From the NCBI RefSeq assembly GCF_040954835.1, contig NC_090707.1, positions 17,378,570 to 17,442,569 of the forward strand: 64,000 nucleotides of DNA, given 5' to 3'. Below the pieces are notes generated by a model. That model did not search any database. It had not been told where the DNA came from and worked only from the letters and a program-made list of their open reading frames with translations. The translations under genes were made by a program, and so were the position numbers. This document shows positions 12,484 through 25,739 of this stretch, in pieces (positions within the stretch are counted from its first letter, which is position 1; each line of letters opens with the position of its first letter). This stretch comes from Lepisosteus oculatus (taxonomy: Eukaryota > Chordata > Actinopteri > Semionotiformes > Lepisosteidae).

Positions 12484-15400
12484 ATCTCTTCGACTTATAC
12501 ACGACAAAGCTTTTAACTCTTTCTCTTATTTATTCAGTCAGCTTTAAAGTCAAGCGCTCTATTATGCGGAAAACGGTATTTGTCTACCATTATGAGCCAT
12601 TATTCTTTGTTGTACATGTGTGTGTGTATATATATGTTTATGTACTGTACAAAGGTTTTATACATGTATGCGTTGCTCCATGTCTGTTTTTGTGTCGATT
12701 TGTGACATTAAATCTATAGTGTGTAACAAGTATATGTGTACTGTAAAAATACATAACACCGTCTGTGACTATATATCTGCACACACACTTGTTTTGTGTT
12801 TGTTTGTAACATTAATAAATGTCTTACAAGAACTTTATTTGGTTTGTGGTTAATAGGATTTCCATATTGAATAGCAGTTGTTTTAGTTTAGGTTAATCCG
12901 AATATATAGTAATACTATGAGGTTATTACTTTTTCCGTCTTTAAGGGATATATTTTAGGTTGGTCCTTTTAACCCCATGTTTTTTTTCCTAAAAAGTGAA
13001 TTGGGAATAAAATCGGGTATGCCATTTTTCCATCTCGAATTGATCAGTAGTAAAATATTATATTTAATGTATTCCTGTGCTTTATCTGTAAAACAGAAAC
13101 ATTAATACTAATACTTAAATACAGACGCTAACGAAGAGAAACAATTAGCGTCTTTTTAATAATCACAATGAGGTTTCAAATTATTCAAAATCCTGTTTTC
13201 TTTGAAAATAAAAAAAAATATTCTAACATCCCTTCTTCAGTCTTTACGGTATTCTAATTACTTATATTTACGCTATGACTAATGGCCTGCATTTCAGTTT
13301 GATCAATATTTTGTAATCTAATGTTGGTATAAATACAAATACATATGTAGCATACATTTATATATGTAGTTCAGGTGGGTACTGTAGCTGCATCAGAATA
13401 CGTAGGCTGCAAAGGAACAAGTAATAGGTTTATTCCATGCTGAAAAGAGAAGAAAGAAAACAACGTTTCGTCCGTGGAGCGTTCTTCAGGCGTCAATATG
13501 TGTATATATAGCTGCTTACTAGTAAATGGGTTTTCATAGATTAGTTAATTTCGTAAAAACAATTAATTTATTAAATTTTACTAATCTAATATTTATTTTA
13601 GATATTAATTTCTGCCAACAATTAAAATTGCGAATAATATCTCAACTACAACTTCGGAACTTGAAGTGGAAAACTGTAAGATCCAGTCCAGTGATTTTCA
13701 AAAAGTTCTCCCTGCTAATGTGGATGTGTGTTTTAATTTAAATGTTAGATCGGCTGCTAAAATGTCCCTTTTCGAGGCTTTAATTTCAAACTTTTACATT
13801 ATTTATTCAATAAAACTATGTTCCTTAACCTTCCTTTTGCGTTCTTTTACAATTACACGCTCCTGGGATTAACTGTAAAAGTTGCAGGAACATGAAAACG
13901 ACGAAGAGTTATCCAAAATAAAAGTTATTTAAATAGTGGTTGTATTGAAAATATAATTTACATACCTTTGTAGCTATTCCAAACGAAATAATTTTATGCC
14001 GATTTCAGCTTCCTCTAAAGTTTATTTGAACTGAATTTAATCATGAAGATGGATAAATGTCCTATTCATTCACTTCTGAGGTTAACAATGTCCTGAAAAT
14101 AATATCCTTGTAAGTCTTATACTGATACAATAATTACGCACAGAATTGCTGTATCTTACACATTTACGAGTTGTTTTTAATTAACTACTTTTTTTCAAAT
14201 CATTTGCCTCTTTTAAAAACATATTCTTTAAATTTTTAAATGTGAGAATGCTGAAATGGTGTCTCTAAAGTAGTAGATTGTTCCGCCTCCTGGTATCCTC
14301 TTACTTTACCATTGACCTTGACATACATTTATAGTGTTTGACCTTGACTTTATTCCTATTCATGAATAACGAGCAGTCTACAATTCATGAGGCTATTTCG
14401 CCATCTACTGGTTCGGATGTGTCAAAGCTAAGAAATGGCTGTGGAGTGGTAATGTGGATGCAAAGAAACCGGTTCGGCATTATTAAGAAAAAGAACATCT
14501 ACACATATTGATATTTAAACCACTAAATTATCTGAAGCATATTTTGGTTTGTTTTTTTATATAATAAAAATAAATAAACACAAGATCAGTCGCTCTCTTT
14601 TATTTATTTTACGCACTGAAATGTCTTTATTTTTCAATATTAACATTGCCAATGTCTCCTTTGTTAAATATGTGAAAATATATATTTTTTTATACTTAAC
14701 ATTCTTCAAATTCGTTGTTTATTTTTCTTTACGGTTACATTCTCTTTGATTATTTTTTCCCGTTAAAACACATTTATTTTCCAGTTAAAAACAATAAAAT
14801 AGTTCAATACGAAATAAAGCAAGCTGATTTTTACTGAAAAACAAATAAAAGTACGTGTCGCTGAGAACTAATCTCAGTGCCCCCTTAACTCTCATATTTG
14901 TTACACATTTATTTCACTTGTTGAATAAGCAAGTATTTTATTTTTTCAACAAACAACATACAAAAATCAGAAGTCATAATTACAGAATTATAATTAATAA
15001 TTATAAGTTCTATAATTAAGAAGGAGCTGATCAAACAACGAATGACAATTGACATTTAAAGGGAAACAGTACGTCGGTGTAAAATAGTTGAAAAAAGTCG
15101 AGAAAGTGAGATCTGTGATATTGAACTACTAATTAAACTTAAAATTAACTTTATTAATGAAAAAATGAAACAATTAGAGTAAAACGATACACGTGTTTGT
15201 TTGTTTTTCTTCTGGTCTGTAGAGTTCACATGGAGTCTCAAAATTATTCCAGATTTTACAAGACTCGTGAAAACAATTTAGGCCTGACTGTCGCCTTTCT
15301 TTCCGGGGATGAGCTGATGACATATTGTCTCTTCTTGGAAAAGATTTTACCCTCTTTTCTTCATTTGTAAGTTAAAATTTATGTGAAGGATAAAATCACT

Positions 15401-16580
15401 CACAGAGGAAGTATAATTATGAGGTTATAAATAAATTCTCTTCTGATCCATTATTTTCGCGAGGAGAACATACTGAATTTTTCGTTCGGATCATAGTTCA
15501 ACAACTCAATGTAGCCTAAAATCCACCAGCCAGCTATAAACATTAATCTTTAGTCGTAAATTCGAATCCAATTGAATTTCGAAGTCTTGTAAGAAGGGTT
15601 TGTAAAGATGGATATTTCGTAGCTAATACTGGGGATGGGTTAAATAAAACCGTGTTTCTCATTATTATTAGCAATATAGATTTTTTTTTCTCCAGAACAG
15701 TTGCTCCAGAAAACTGTTGAACCAAACCCAGTCAGTTTAACTTGGAGTGTAACAGCTGCAGTTTTTATTTTCTGGTGCTGTATTTGTTGAGTGGAATTTG
15801 TCATTGGCAGTTGTTCATTTTTGTTAAAATGCAAGCTGAATAAGATGGGTTGGGAAGCACATTTTCTTAGTAATTACAAGAAACAGCTTTGACACGACGA
15901 CGATAGGCTGAGGATCATGTTTGCTTAACAAATAATAAACTACTTTAAAACGTATAAGAATGCACATTTCCTTTAAAAATATTAAAAACCCCGTAATAAG
16001 AATAATATTGATTATTTTGCTGTCGTTTTGTCAGTTTATAGTTAATGCATTTTAACCCATATAAATTCACCCTAAATATTGGTTAGATATCAGTAGGTTA
16101 ATATATTACGTATGCGAGCAAGCAGTGGTTAAGTCCAGACTGAAAGCTACAAAGAAAACACATCAGGTGTGCGATACATTTCTTATAATAACTTAAAATC
16201 GGGTTAGCATTTGGAAAAGATTTTGTAAGAAAAAAATACTTGAAGGCTTTTTGAACCTAAAAAATAAACCATTTGGATCAATTGTTGCGGAAGAGGAAAA
16301 ACGCAAACATTATGTACGAAGTTAAATTTGGTAAATTAAAAGTTAAATAGCTTAGCAAGGAATTGTACTTTGACTTTAGAGTGACTGATAGAAAACTAGT
16401 GCATGCTTGCTTTTGGAGCTTGTCCTACCCCAATGCATTTTGAGACATTTTCTTCGGTAAAAAGTACTAAAAAATGAACCGTATTCTCCAATCCTTAGAG
16501 GCCTCAGAACAATTTAAGTGGCATGTTTTGCAGCAATTAGAGTAAACAATGCCGTGAGCTTTTAATAATCACTTTCATTT
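12484..16580. other. hoxd13-hoxd12 spacer
   Basis: The first 350 bases probably hold the hoxd13 3' untranslated region (AATAAA at 12812). The rest is strongly AT-rich. One probable interspersed-repeat fragment lies at 13374-13493, and an AT-rich imperfect inverted repeat lies around 14980-15020. No coding sequence was recognised. Confidence 0.45.
13374..13493. repeat. probable interspersed repeat fragment
   Basis: This 120-base block differs in texture from its surroundings. It carries an AACGTTTCGTCCGTGGAGCG core followed by TTCTTCAGG, and the phrase AATAGGTTTATTCCATGCTG. I recall such modules as part of a dispersed repeat in non-teleost fish genomes, but I cannot name the family or confirm copies elsewhere. 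No target-site duplication or open frame was identified. Confidence 0.45.
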
Positions 16581-16581
16581 T

Positions 16582-16588
16582 TATAAAA
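16582..16588 (+). promoter_or_regulatory. hoxd12 TATA box
   Basis: TATAAAA lies about 250 bases before the hoxd12 start codon. This predicts transcription starting near 16612 and a leader of roughly 225 bases. Confidence 0.55.
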
Positions 16589-16638
16589 GTATATTTTTTA
16601 TCGTTGTTTTATTTGTTTGTTGAACAAAAGTGAAAGAG

Positions 16639-16887
16639 ATGATATCGGATGAGTTTCTTTACACCACAGACAACAGTAAAGCCACGAGCATGAAGCTGGA
16701 AGAGGGGGTTAAGGCGGAGCTGAAAAGCAACGTTTGCAGAGCACGTGACGCACGTTTAGCAAATCATCAATTACCTTCTTTAATTCTTGAGGAGCAGCTA
16801 AAAAGGGCCATGAGAAGGCTTTGTGCAGCTCCTCGGAAATGTGTGAGCGCAATCTTCTCAATTCTGGCTATGTTGGGTCTCTGTTGA
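16639..16887 (+). other. upstream ORF overlapping the hoxd12 start
   Basis: An ATG at 16639 (purine at -3) opens an 82-codon frame that ends with TGA at 16885-16887, 49 bases past the hoxd12 ATG and in a different frame. If transcription starts at the TATA box at 16582, this uORF lies within the mRNA and would limit initiation at the hoxd12 start. The peptide resembles no known protein, so it is judged regulatory or incidental. Confidence 0.4.
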
Positions 16888-17935
16888 ATTTCCCCTCTCC
16901 GGACTCCTTTTATTTCCCAAGTTTGCGGGGGAATGGAGCGCAGCTTGCTGGTCTTCCCCCGATATCCTACACCCGGAGAGAGGTGTGCTCGCTCCCGTGG
17001 ACTTCCCCAAGTTCGTGCGCATCTCCGCCACAGAGCCGCGCCTACAGCGGCTATTGTCAGTCCTTTCTGACCAATTCATTACCTCTAAGTACCAATCCTA
17101 ACCACCACAACAAGGGACCACTGGAAGAATCGAGTAAATACTACTTCCAGGATGCAGACCTCAAAGCAGAGGAGCGATGTAGACAAGCGCCATCTTTTGC
17201 CGGTGAACAAGGAGTTATCAGCTCTTCCATCTCCACTAAATCCGAATTTTCTAACTTGGATAGACAAATGCAGAGATCAGCAGTCCATGCTGACCTGAGC
17301 ATCAGTGGCCAACCAATTACAGATGGCATCAAGCCGGCTTTCAACTTAGATATGACAATGCAGTCATCTTCAGGTCATTCATGTGCAAGAGCAACCGTTG
17401 CCGATGGTACGAACTTCTTCATCAACATTTTCTAAACTTGATGTCAACCTTAAAGAACACACAGCTCCTTTTGTGTGGGTATGTTTGTGTATGTAGGATG
17501 AAACTGTTTGAAATACAGTAAGACGACTGCTTACGAAGGCTGTTTGTACATTTGACTGTATCTGAATATGCAAGTGGAGCTGAATTGAATATCTTTGTGG
17601 CATTTTCCTGCAACTATATAGACACGTGGAGTGAAAGAGTGAGAAGCAGAACGCAATTATTGACCTATTTTCACGAAATTGTTTTCATGTTTACAGGTCC
17701 GCCTTGGTGTCCTTCGCAAATGAGGACGAGAAAGAAACGGAAACCTTATACAAAACAACAGATTGCTGAACTTGAGAGTGAATTCCTGCTGAACGAATTT
17801 ATCAATAGGCAGAAAAGGAAGGAGCTTTCGGACAGGCTGAATTTAAGCGATCAACAAGTCAAAATCTGGTTTCAGAATCGGAGGATGAAAAAGAAAAGAC
17901 TTGTCACGCGAGAGCATGCACTCTCGATATACTAA
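16839..17935 (+). CDS. hoxd12: Homeobox protein Hox-D12, two exons
   Basis: Hoxd12 acts with hoxd11 and hoxd13 in distal fin/limb and tail patterning. Exons are 16839-17406 and 17697-17935, 268 residues (human about 270-280), with a short 290-bp phase-1 intron. The start was placed at [17 protein letters not shown], the conserved HoxD12 N-terminus. An in-frame ATG 18 bases upstream (16821 frame, MCSSSE) is not conserved. The SPDSFYF and QLAxLPPISY motifs follow. The homeodomain spans about residues 200-259 and carries the group-12 features [20 protein letters not shown] and [19 protein letters not shown]. An AATAAA lies at 18468-18473. Exon 1 overlaps the end of an upstream ORF. Confidence 0.97.
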
Positions 17936-20900
17936 ATCATAAATGACCACACTGCAAGAGACTCATTTCCAGTACAGGAAATATTTTCGAGAGCCAGATG
18001 TATGTACCACAGACAAATATATTTGGTAAAATATTTTGTCTGAAACTCTTCATAACGTGTAAAAATACTAGAATCATAAAAGTAACAATTAATCAGAAGA
18101 GTTTTACACCTCACAGGTGCTGCTGTATCTTAAAAGCTGGGAAATGGGTACCTGTCATTTAATTATAATTGTGCCATTCTGTTGTTTTTTTTATTATTCT
18201 GATGTAGGAATGAAGTAGGAATCTATGTTTATATTATGCGAATTTAAGTTAAAAAATATTTTTAGTCAGGCATGCAATCTGTATTTAACTATATAACACA
18301 TTTTTTACACTTTCTTTTACTTTGCAAAACTGTTTGCAAAATATTACGAAATATTTAATTGTAATTTAAACTGAATGTGCTGATTGCACGTCTGTTACCT
18401 GTATCTACATTTGCAAGCTATCGTTATATTCGCTGTCTTTGTATTTTAAACACTTTTTTTTGGAAAAAATAAAGACAATAAGAAGTATGAGAGAAACGCA
18501 GACCAAGAAACTCTTTAAAATTCATTACTTCTAATCATGTTTATTATTTTGAAAAGTACATGACATATATGTTTGAATGTTTTATAGTAAGCTTTTGTCT
18601 GTCAGTAATTCCTATTTTACCATTATTTGATCCACCTCAGATTAAAAGGAAAACGTCTGACCATCAATTTATTTAGTATTATGGAAATTGAAGGGTCTCT
18701 TGTCTAAATGATGTGTTAAACTAAACAATTATGATTCTGGTATGAAGATAATTTGTTTAATGCAATATGTTTTTAGGTTCATGGATGGCGTCAATGTCAG
18801 GTGCATAAATCGTTAAGACATTGGAAATGAAATTAATTTTCCGCCATCTCCAAATATCCCGTGCTTAGTGCAATATGTACAATTAATTTCCGGTCAGTGC
18901 CGGTTAGTGGTTTTCCAGTGTGTTTATTTTGACTAAAATGAGATTCTTTTTCTAAGGCCAGTTTCATTTTAGAGATCTCATGTTTAAAATAAATCTCTTT
19001 TAATCGATACAGGTTCACGTACGTGTGCGTGGTGTCATCTATCACTGTGTTCGCGTTACGTTCGAGGTTTTGATTCATGTATCATTTTTCTTTAATCTTA
19101 ATATTCGTCTTAAAATATTTTTTATGGCTGTTATAGAAATTTGATCACGAAAACATTAACAATTAAATATAACATCAATATCTGTTGTTAGACTGAAACT
19201 CACAGCAAACATGACCTTAGAACTGATATATTCTAACACACCAGGTATCATTAATACAACCCTTTCGGTCAATTCTTACATATTAGTATTTTATTTACAT
19301 ATTACCCTTGCACATTCTGGCAAAATCAAAGGAATTTGATTAATTTTACCTTCCTTTTTAGATTCATATATTTAAAATTCAGATCCAAAGAGCGAATAAT
19401 CTGTTTATGTAGTAACAGAAATAGCAAAAGATCCGTTGATCACATCATCTAACAGCATTTTGCAGCATTTTAACTTGATGAGACTCATATTCTTACTTAA
19501 ATAGATACAATTAAATATTAGTTACTTTCTAGGGGTTTTTTTTAGACTTAGAAAGGAAAAAAATGTATCACAGATCTTGTATCTACACGAAAAATGCATA
19601 CTAAACATTATTTTAATCGATTCGGTTATTGTGTATTATTCCTGCTTTCCAGTATTATGTCCGACTGTAGCTGGGAGTTAAATCTTAGTATTAAATTATT
19701 GTTTTTAACTGTTTCTACCCTTTGAGTGCCTTGTGGATACACAAATGCAAGTGTGTTTTAGTAATGCATACAATTATTTTAAAGATAATCAAATTAAATA
19801 TATTTTTAAACGAAACAAATTCTAAGCACAAGTGTTGTAACGTATTATTTTTCTTATTGGGTGTCTTTGATTTTTTTTTCAATCAAACAACATCTTCGTA
19901 TCTATGTGTGTATGAACATTTCTAGATGGGACGAACGCCTACATATTTCCATACATGTAAATAGCATGTAAACGGTTATCATAAAAAAATCCTATTCCGT
20001 TTAAAAAACAAAAGAGCAAAGATAACATTTATAGCTATGAGTGCACATTGAGATACAAACGAAGGCCATATTCTAACAGACAAAGCAACCACAAACAAAT
20101 ATATAACATCATTAAACAATGTGCAAGTTATAAAAGACGGGACATGACGTAGTTGTCCTGCACCTCTGTCATGGAAAAGCGTAATTTTAGCTGCATAATT
20201 GTGAAATGAAAAAAAATGGAGACAGATTTTCTATCATGGGGTCTCTTAATGTGAACTGCCAGACGGTGTCTGTTCATGTTCTGCAGATACTGGGGGCGCC
20301 ATAACAAAGTTAAGGTCAAGTTAGTGTCTTATCCTGTAGTGAAAAAAAGGCGAGTACACCTTGCCTTGTTTTTACTGACAACCCAGTTTTTAAACCTGCC
20401 TCGTGTGTCATGAAAATCTGACTCAGTGCCCCAGGTGTAGATCCAATTCTAATCCTCCTGTAGAAAAGTATTTATTATTATTTATTAATAATATGGTTAA
20501 TTATTATTATTTGGTATAATTCATTCAAAATTATTAAATAATTTCTCAAATGAAAACACAACAAGTATCCAGTATCTTTTGTGCTTCTTGTACTTTATTT
20601 AAAATAATACAGATCACTGTGGTTACAAGGATTGCTTTGGTAAATGTGTATATGTAGGTGACCTGACTACTTGAAATAGGTAATTGCACACGTTTAATGT
20701 CCTGGTTCTGGCGAGTAGATAATTAGAAATAACTTGATTGCATCTTGTTACTTTTGTAAAAAAAAATAAGGATGAAAATCAACTGTGCCTCTTACAGTTC
20801 CAGTTCAGATTTTATAAGTAGATGAATACATTAATGTTGAAAACTAACCACGAGTATCCCGGAGAGCAATGGACACGCGCGCGCACCAATCAGTATGGGT

Positions 20901-23377
20901 AGTTTTTACAATTGCTTTAACTACATTTCCAGTTATTGCTCCCATCTTCATTCTCCTCACGTTCTCACAACCAATTTCCAACCTATTAATTATGAATACA
21001 TTCGTTGTTTCTATGGGAAAATACAGAACCGCATTCCGCGGCTATCACAAATAGTTGATGTGCTTCTTGTGAACGGGTTACTTTAATCTGCCTAAATTGT
21101 ATTTCGATTGCGTTGGATTTAATTTAGTGGTTTTGAACAAAAATGAAGCCCGGTTCGGAAATCTTCCACTTCTAACAGCCCTGTTGCCTTTCGGTTACTA
21201 ACGAGCACGTCGCGGGATTTCCAGGCACAATTATTTCTGAAAGCATTAATCAAAGTAATTAAACAACTATTAAATAGTTTAAGTATATAATAGTGACTGT
21301 GGGTATCAGTTAAGCAAATAAACAACCGCAGTTTCTACAGTCTAAGTGTTTTTCCAACGTGTTTCAGGGCCAGGGGTGTAGTTATGTGTTTTACAATTTT
21401 GAGCAATTGCAAAAAGGCTCCGAAATAACACATATAATATACGAAATAATAACAAATAGATAAAATAAAACAGCAAAAAATAAAAAAACGACTTTTGCCG
21501 CTTTTGAAGGTATTTATGTATAAGGTACAATTTATTAAAAATGTGCGCGTATACGCATCTACATTTTTTATTCGATTTCGCTCCAATCAGTTGTCTCCAA
21601 TCAAGACAAAATCACTATTCTGCTTGCTAAAATCTAGAGGGTTTCAGTCAGGGTTTCGTTTTATCTGTTACGCATAGTTTAAATAATTATTTTGGTTCAT
21701 TGGTTTCCACCTCCTTAAGAAGCTGTTTTCCTCCAACTTCAACTCAAAATATCCTTTCTTGTCATGCACTTAAACTAGAACGCTTCCTTTTGTCTGAGCA
21801 ATAAACTCGTTTGAGGGCTGACGGTTATTGTTGATTGTGGGTTGCGCATCGTCTCAGACCAAAGACGTTCAAAGCCAGGAGACTTGTTTTGTACTTGGCA
21901 GTGCGACTCCATTTCCAGCTATTCTGATACTGAACTCCCGGCGGGTAATTGCTGCGTTGATTTCGGAATTCTGGGAAAACTAACCCAATTTTATCAAGAT
22001 TATATAACTCCAGCATTTAACGAAGGTTAAAGTACATTGGGGGTAAAGTACATTTTCCTGTTTTGTATGACTGGAAACAGAAATTGCCTACCTAGAATGC
22101 TTAAAACAACAAAGTTGTTTATATTGATATATTAACGTGCGTTTACTATGGTAACCGATATAATATAAATCAAGTTTCCACTTTATCTTTGTACATGCTC
22201 TTGTTTTTGATGAGTGAGAGTTGCATTCTAATTTTATAAATATATGTTTAAGTGTTGTGTACGATATTAATACATACTGTATAAATACCGTAAACAATAC
22301 CGTGATATATCGTAAACAATAGTATTTTATATGACAATGACTTATATATTCTGTCAGAAAAAAGGGGGCGAAACTCAGAATGTATGTCTTTCAGGGAACA
22401 CAAGCTTCATCTGTTTTGCTATTTACGAATATTTCCGTTCTGTAGAAATTAATTTCACCAATTTATTTCACTATATGTAAAATATAATAGAGTTTATGTT
22501 ACCATAACACAAAAGTAATGCATTTTATTTTTTGCTTGTTAACAAATCGTTTTGCAACATTGGGTATCTGAAAATATTTGTGGGTTTAGTAAGATCCTTA
22601 TGAAATACAAAAATGTTGGGATATATTTTCATGTGGAATTCTTAATAGTACAGCTGCAGTAGAAATTATGCCATTCTTGAAGTATGCTCATGCTATCTGT
22701 TGAAATGAATTGCAAATGTCCTAAAGACTCGCACATACCTTTCACGTGTCTGTAGTTGTTTTTAAATAATTCAGAAAGGAAGGTATTATTTGAATTTTGC
22801 TTTATACTTAAAACTGAAATGTCTTCCCATTTTGATAAGCAATCCTATATATAATACAAGACTGACGACGTTTTATTAAGTAGTATGCTGGACAAAAGTA
22901 TTTCAAAACATATGACTAATATTTTTATAAAGTTTTTATCTCATATACTGTTTTACCTAAACAGAAATTTACAAAATATTTAGCAAGGGTGTAGCCTTTG
23001 GACAGGAGAAATGGGCAAAGTTTTGCTAAAAATCCTCATCTCTTTTTATTTCTGGGATTGTTTACACCATCTTAATTCGTGGAAAAAAATGTAAGACTTA
23101 GATTGGATTTTCTGCAAGATCAGGCAACCAATGAACTCACTGGTACGCTCGCATACGGGTTGCTTAAGATACTTCTTAATGACTGATATTGATATATGGT
23201 AATTTCTTTACTGGATCACATGACACAATTACCTCAAGAATCGATCAAGATGAATTGCACGTCAGCTTACGTTTCCGACTTTTTTCCCCTCTCGGGTCCT
23301 GTCCACACGCCTATAGTGCAATAGATGGACAAAGTTTAACACACTCAACACTGCTACTCACAAAGCGAGAAGAAGAA
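17936..23377. other. hoxd12-hoxd11 spacer
   Basis: The hoxd12 3' untranslated region probably ends near 18500. The rest is AT-rich and lacks recognisable genes. Segments at about 18780-19080 and 21830-22030 are less AT-rich and may be conserved regulatory elements. An AT-only tract with ATT and TAA repeats sits near 20465-20545. The last 250 bases should hold the hoxd11 promoter and leader. Confidence 0.4.
21830..22030. promoter_or_regulatory. candidate conserved element, hoxd12-hoxd11
   Basis: This GC- and CpG-richer 200-base island sits in an AT-rich spacer. Both strands stay open by chance for about 60 codons, and the sequence contains GGGTAATTG and CAATTTTATC type homeodomain-like cores. 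There is no coding signature. The call rests on texture only. Confidence 0.25.
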
Positions 23378-24806
23378 ATGACGGAGTATGATGATCGCAG
23401 CAACTGTGCGTCAAATATGTATTTGCCGAGTTGCACCTATTATGTATCAGCGCCCGATTTTTCGTCTGTCTCTTCGTTTTTACCTCAGACTACATCATGT
23501 CAAATCAATTTTCCTTATTCTTCTAATATCACACAAGTGCAACCTGTTCGAGAAGTTCCTTTCAGAGACTATGCTCTGGATCATCCAACTAAATGGCCTT
23601 ACACTAGCAGTTTCGCTTCCTACTATTCAGCGGACGAGATAATGCATAGAGATCTACTGCAGTCGCCGAGCAGGACGGAAATGATATTCAAAAATGACTC
23701 CGTCTACAGCCATCACGGCAGCTCAAATCCTTCAGGTAATTTGTTCACCAGTGTTGGCAGAAATGGAATTCTTCCTCAAGGGTTTGATCAGTTTTTCGAG
23801 ACTGGAAATACTCATCCCGAGAAGTCCAACTCCGACCACTTCAAACAAAAAACAGAGCCCAGTTTCCCCGGAGATGCTGGGAGCAACAGACTGACTTCGG
23901 ATAGTTCACAGCAGAAGAAACAGGATCCAGCTGAAAACATCGAGGACGATTCCTCTTCATCTAACTGCGCGGAGGAGAAAAACATCGCCTCAAGTAAGTA
24001 TAAGAATTGAATCAGGGTTATAGAGGACATGTCTAGTACTTTGTCGGGCTGATTTTACGTGCAACTTTATAAGCATGCAAAGGTTTTTATATACCCTATA
24101 AGATTTGCTTTACTGTTGTAAAAATATTTACGATGGGAAAACAATTTAGGTGGGCTTCACCGATATTACTAATACATATTGCTTCTCAAAACACTATCTA
24201 ATGGGCGTTTCAAAATATGTGGCAAGACATGTGCGAATTTTTACATTAAGGAAATAAGCCTTAACACCTAATAATATATATTTCTCTGTAGAAATGTATT
24301 CTGTAGAAATTCGAGCCACATTTTCTTTAACGATATGATTTCCTCCTCACTTTTAATAATGTGTATTGAATATTGTATTGTCTCTATACAGACATACAGA
24401 GGTTATATATATATATGTTATGGATAGACAGATACATGCATACAAAGACATAAATTGTGTTGGGTTATGAGACGTAATGAGCCTTTTTATACTGATTAAT
24501 TCATTTCATTTTACTTTTAAAATAATTGCATTTTCTATGGCGACCATTGATTTTGATACACTTTCTTTCTTAGGTTCTTTGAAGTCGAGAAAGAAACGAT
24601 GTCCATATTCCAAATACCAGATTCGAGAACTTGAACGAGAGTTCTTTTTCAACGTGTACATTAACAAAGAAAAGCGCCTGCAGCTGTCCAGAATGTTAAA
24701 CCTAACAGATCGACAAGTGAAAATCTGGTTCCAGAACCGAAGAATGAAAGAAAAAAAGCTCAACAGGGATCGGTTACAGTATTTCACTGGAAACCCTTTA
24801 TTCTGA
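23378..24806 (+). CDS. hoxd11: Homeobox protein Hox-D11, two exons
   Basis: Hoxd11 patterns the forearm-equivalent and posterior trunk. Exons are 23378-23993 and 24574-24806, 282 residues (human about 338, which has extra glycine and alanine tracts), with a 580-bp phase-1 GT-AG intron. The chosen start MTEYDDRSN precedes the conserved [12 protein letters not shown] segment. The reading frame is open for 63 codons further upstream but has no ATG there. Further group-11 motifs are [21 protein letters not shown], and [16 protein letters not shown]. The homeodomain is about residues 210-269, with [20 protein letters not shown], and the C-terminus [10 protein letters not shown] is diagnostic of HoxD11. 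Residue 9 of the homeodomain is Ser (CPYSKYQ), where mammalian HoxD11 has Thr. AATAAA at 25305 is a possible 3' end. Confidence 0.97.
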
Positions 24807-25739
24807 CAATTTGAACCCTGATGAAAGCGCACATACTGCCTGCACCTCCAAAAATGGGATTGGTTTTATTTGTTGCGGTATCCTAAATACAGGATTTTAA
24901 GAACACGACCTTTTAACTCAGCTAAGTACTTTGAAAATTAAAACCTGACTTAATTCTATTTCCTATGCAAACCTCAGAGCGTGTGGTACGAGCAGGTTAA
25001 CACTTTTACCTCGAGACGGAAGCGGATTCATTACCCAGATTTTAATTTAATTGATTCTGAATTTCTCTCAAGCAAACAATTAAGTAATGACAATCCACGT
25101 GTTATGTCTTTGATAAAAAGCTGGTGAACGCCGGTCTTTGTATTATTGTTGTGTATTCTGTTTTCTATTTATTTTATCGATTTATTTCATTGACCATCTT
25201 GCAACAAGAGACATTTATGTTCATGGCAATGCCCAGTGTGTACTTTTATTATGGTATGTAAACATTTATTTCATTGACGCATGTGACTTGTACAAAATTA
25301 TTAAAATAAAGTTTAAAGGAGGATTATTTAAGATGTGTGAATCAGCCGAAGCACTGGCTGCAACGACGCTCACTCCACTACACACACTTTTTCAAAGCAA
25401 CTTTTTGAAACGGTTCATTTACTTCACGCGTAATGCAAGACAGCACTAGGCTGTGTGGCAAAACGTCAGTAGCTTTAACGTACGGAAGAAACAAGGGTGT
25501 AACAAACGTGTTTGAAGTTCAATATTATGAGTAAAAAAGAGGAACAAAACAGCACGTAGGTGAATATTCCCGATCTGTGGAAGTTAGTTGGCCTACATTA
25601 ATGGCAGAAGTCTTTCCCCTCTTTATATTGTTGTGGCAGTGAAGCTATTTACAAAACCTTGAACCGTCTAGACAATACAATAAAGACCCTAGTTGTAAAT
25701 GGCTAAATTGGGGGTTATTGCACCTTCTGGTCACTCCAA

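Noticed and set aside
23189-23377. Frame open upstream of hoxd11, suggesting a longer N-terminus
   Set aside because: There is no ATG in the extension, and the conserved HoxD11 protein begins at the Met at 23378.
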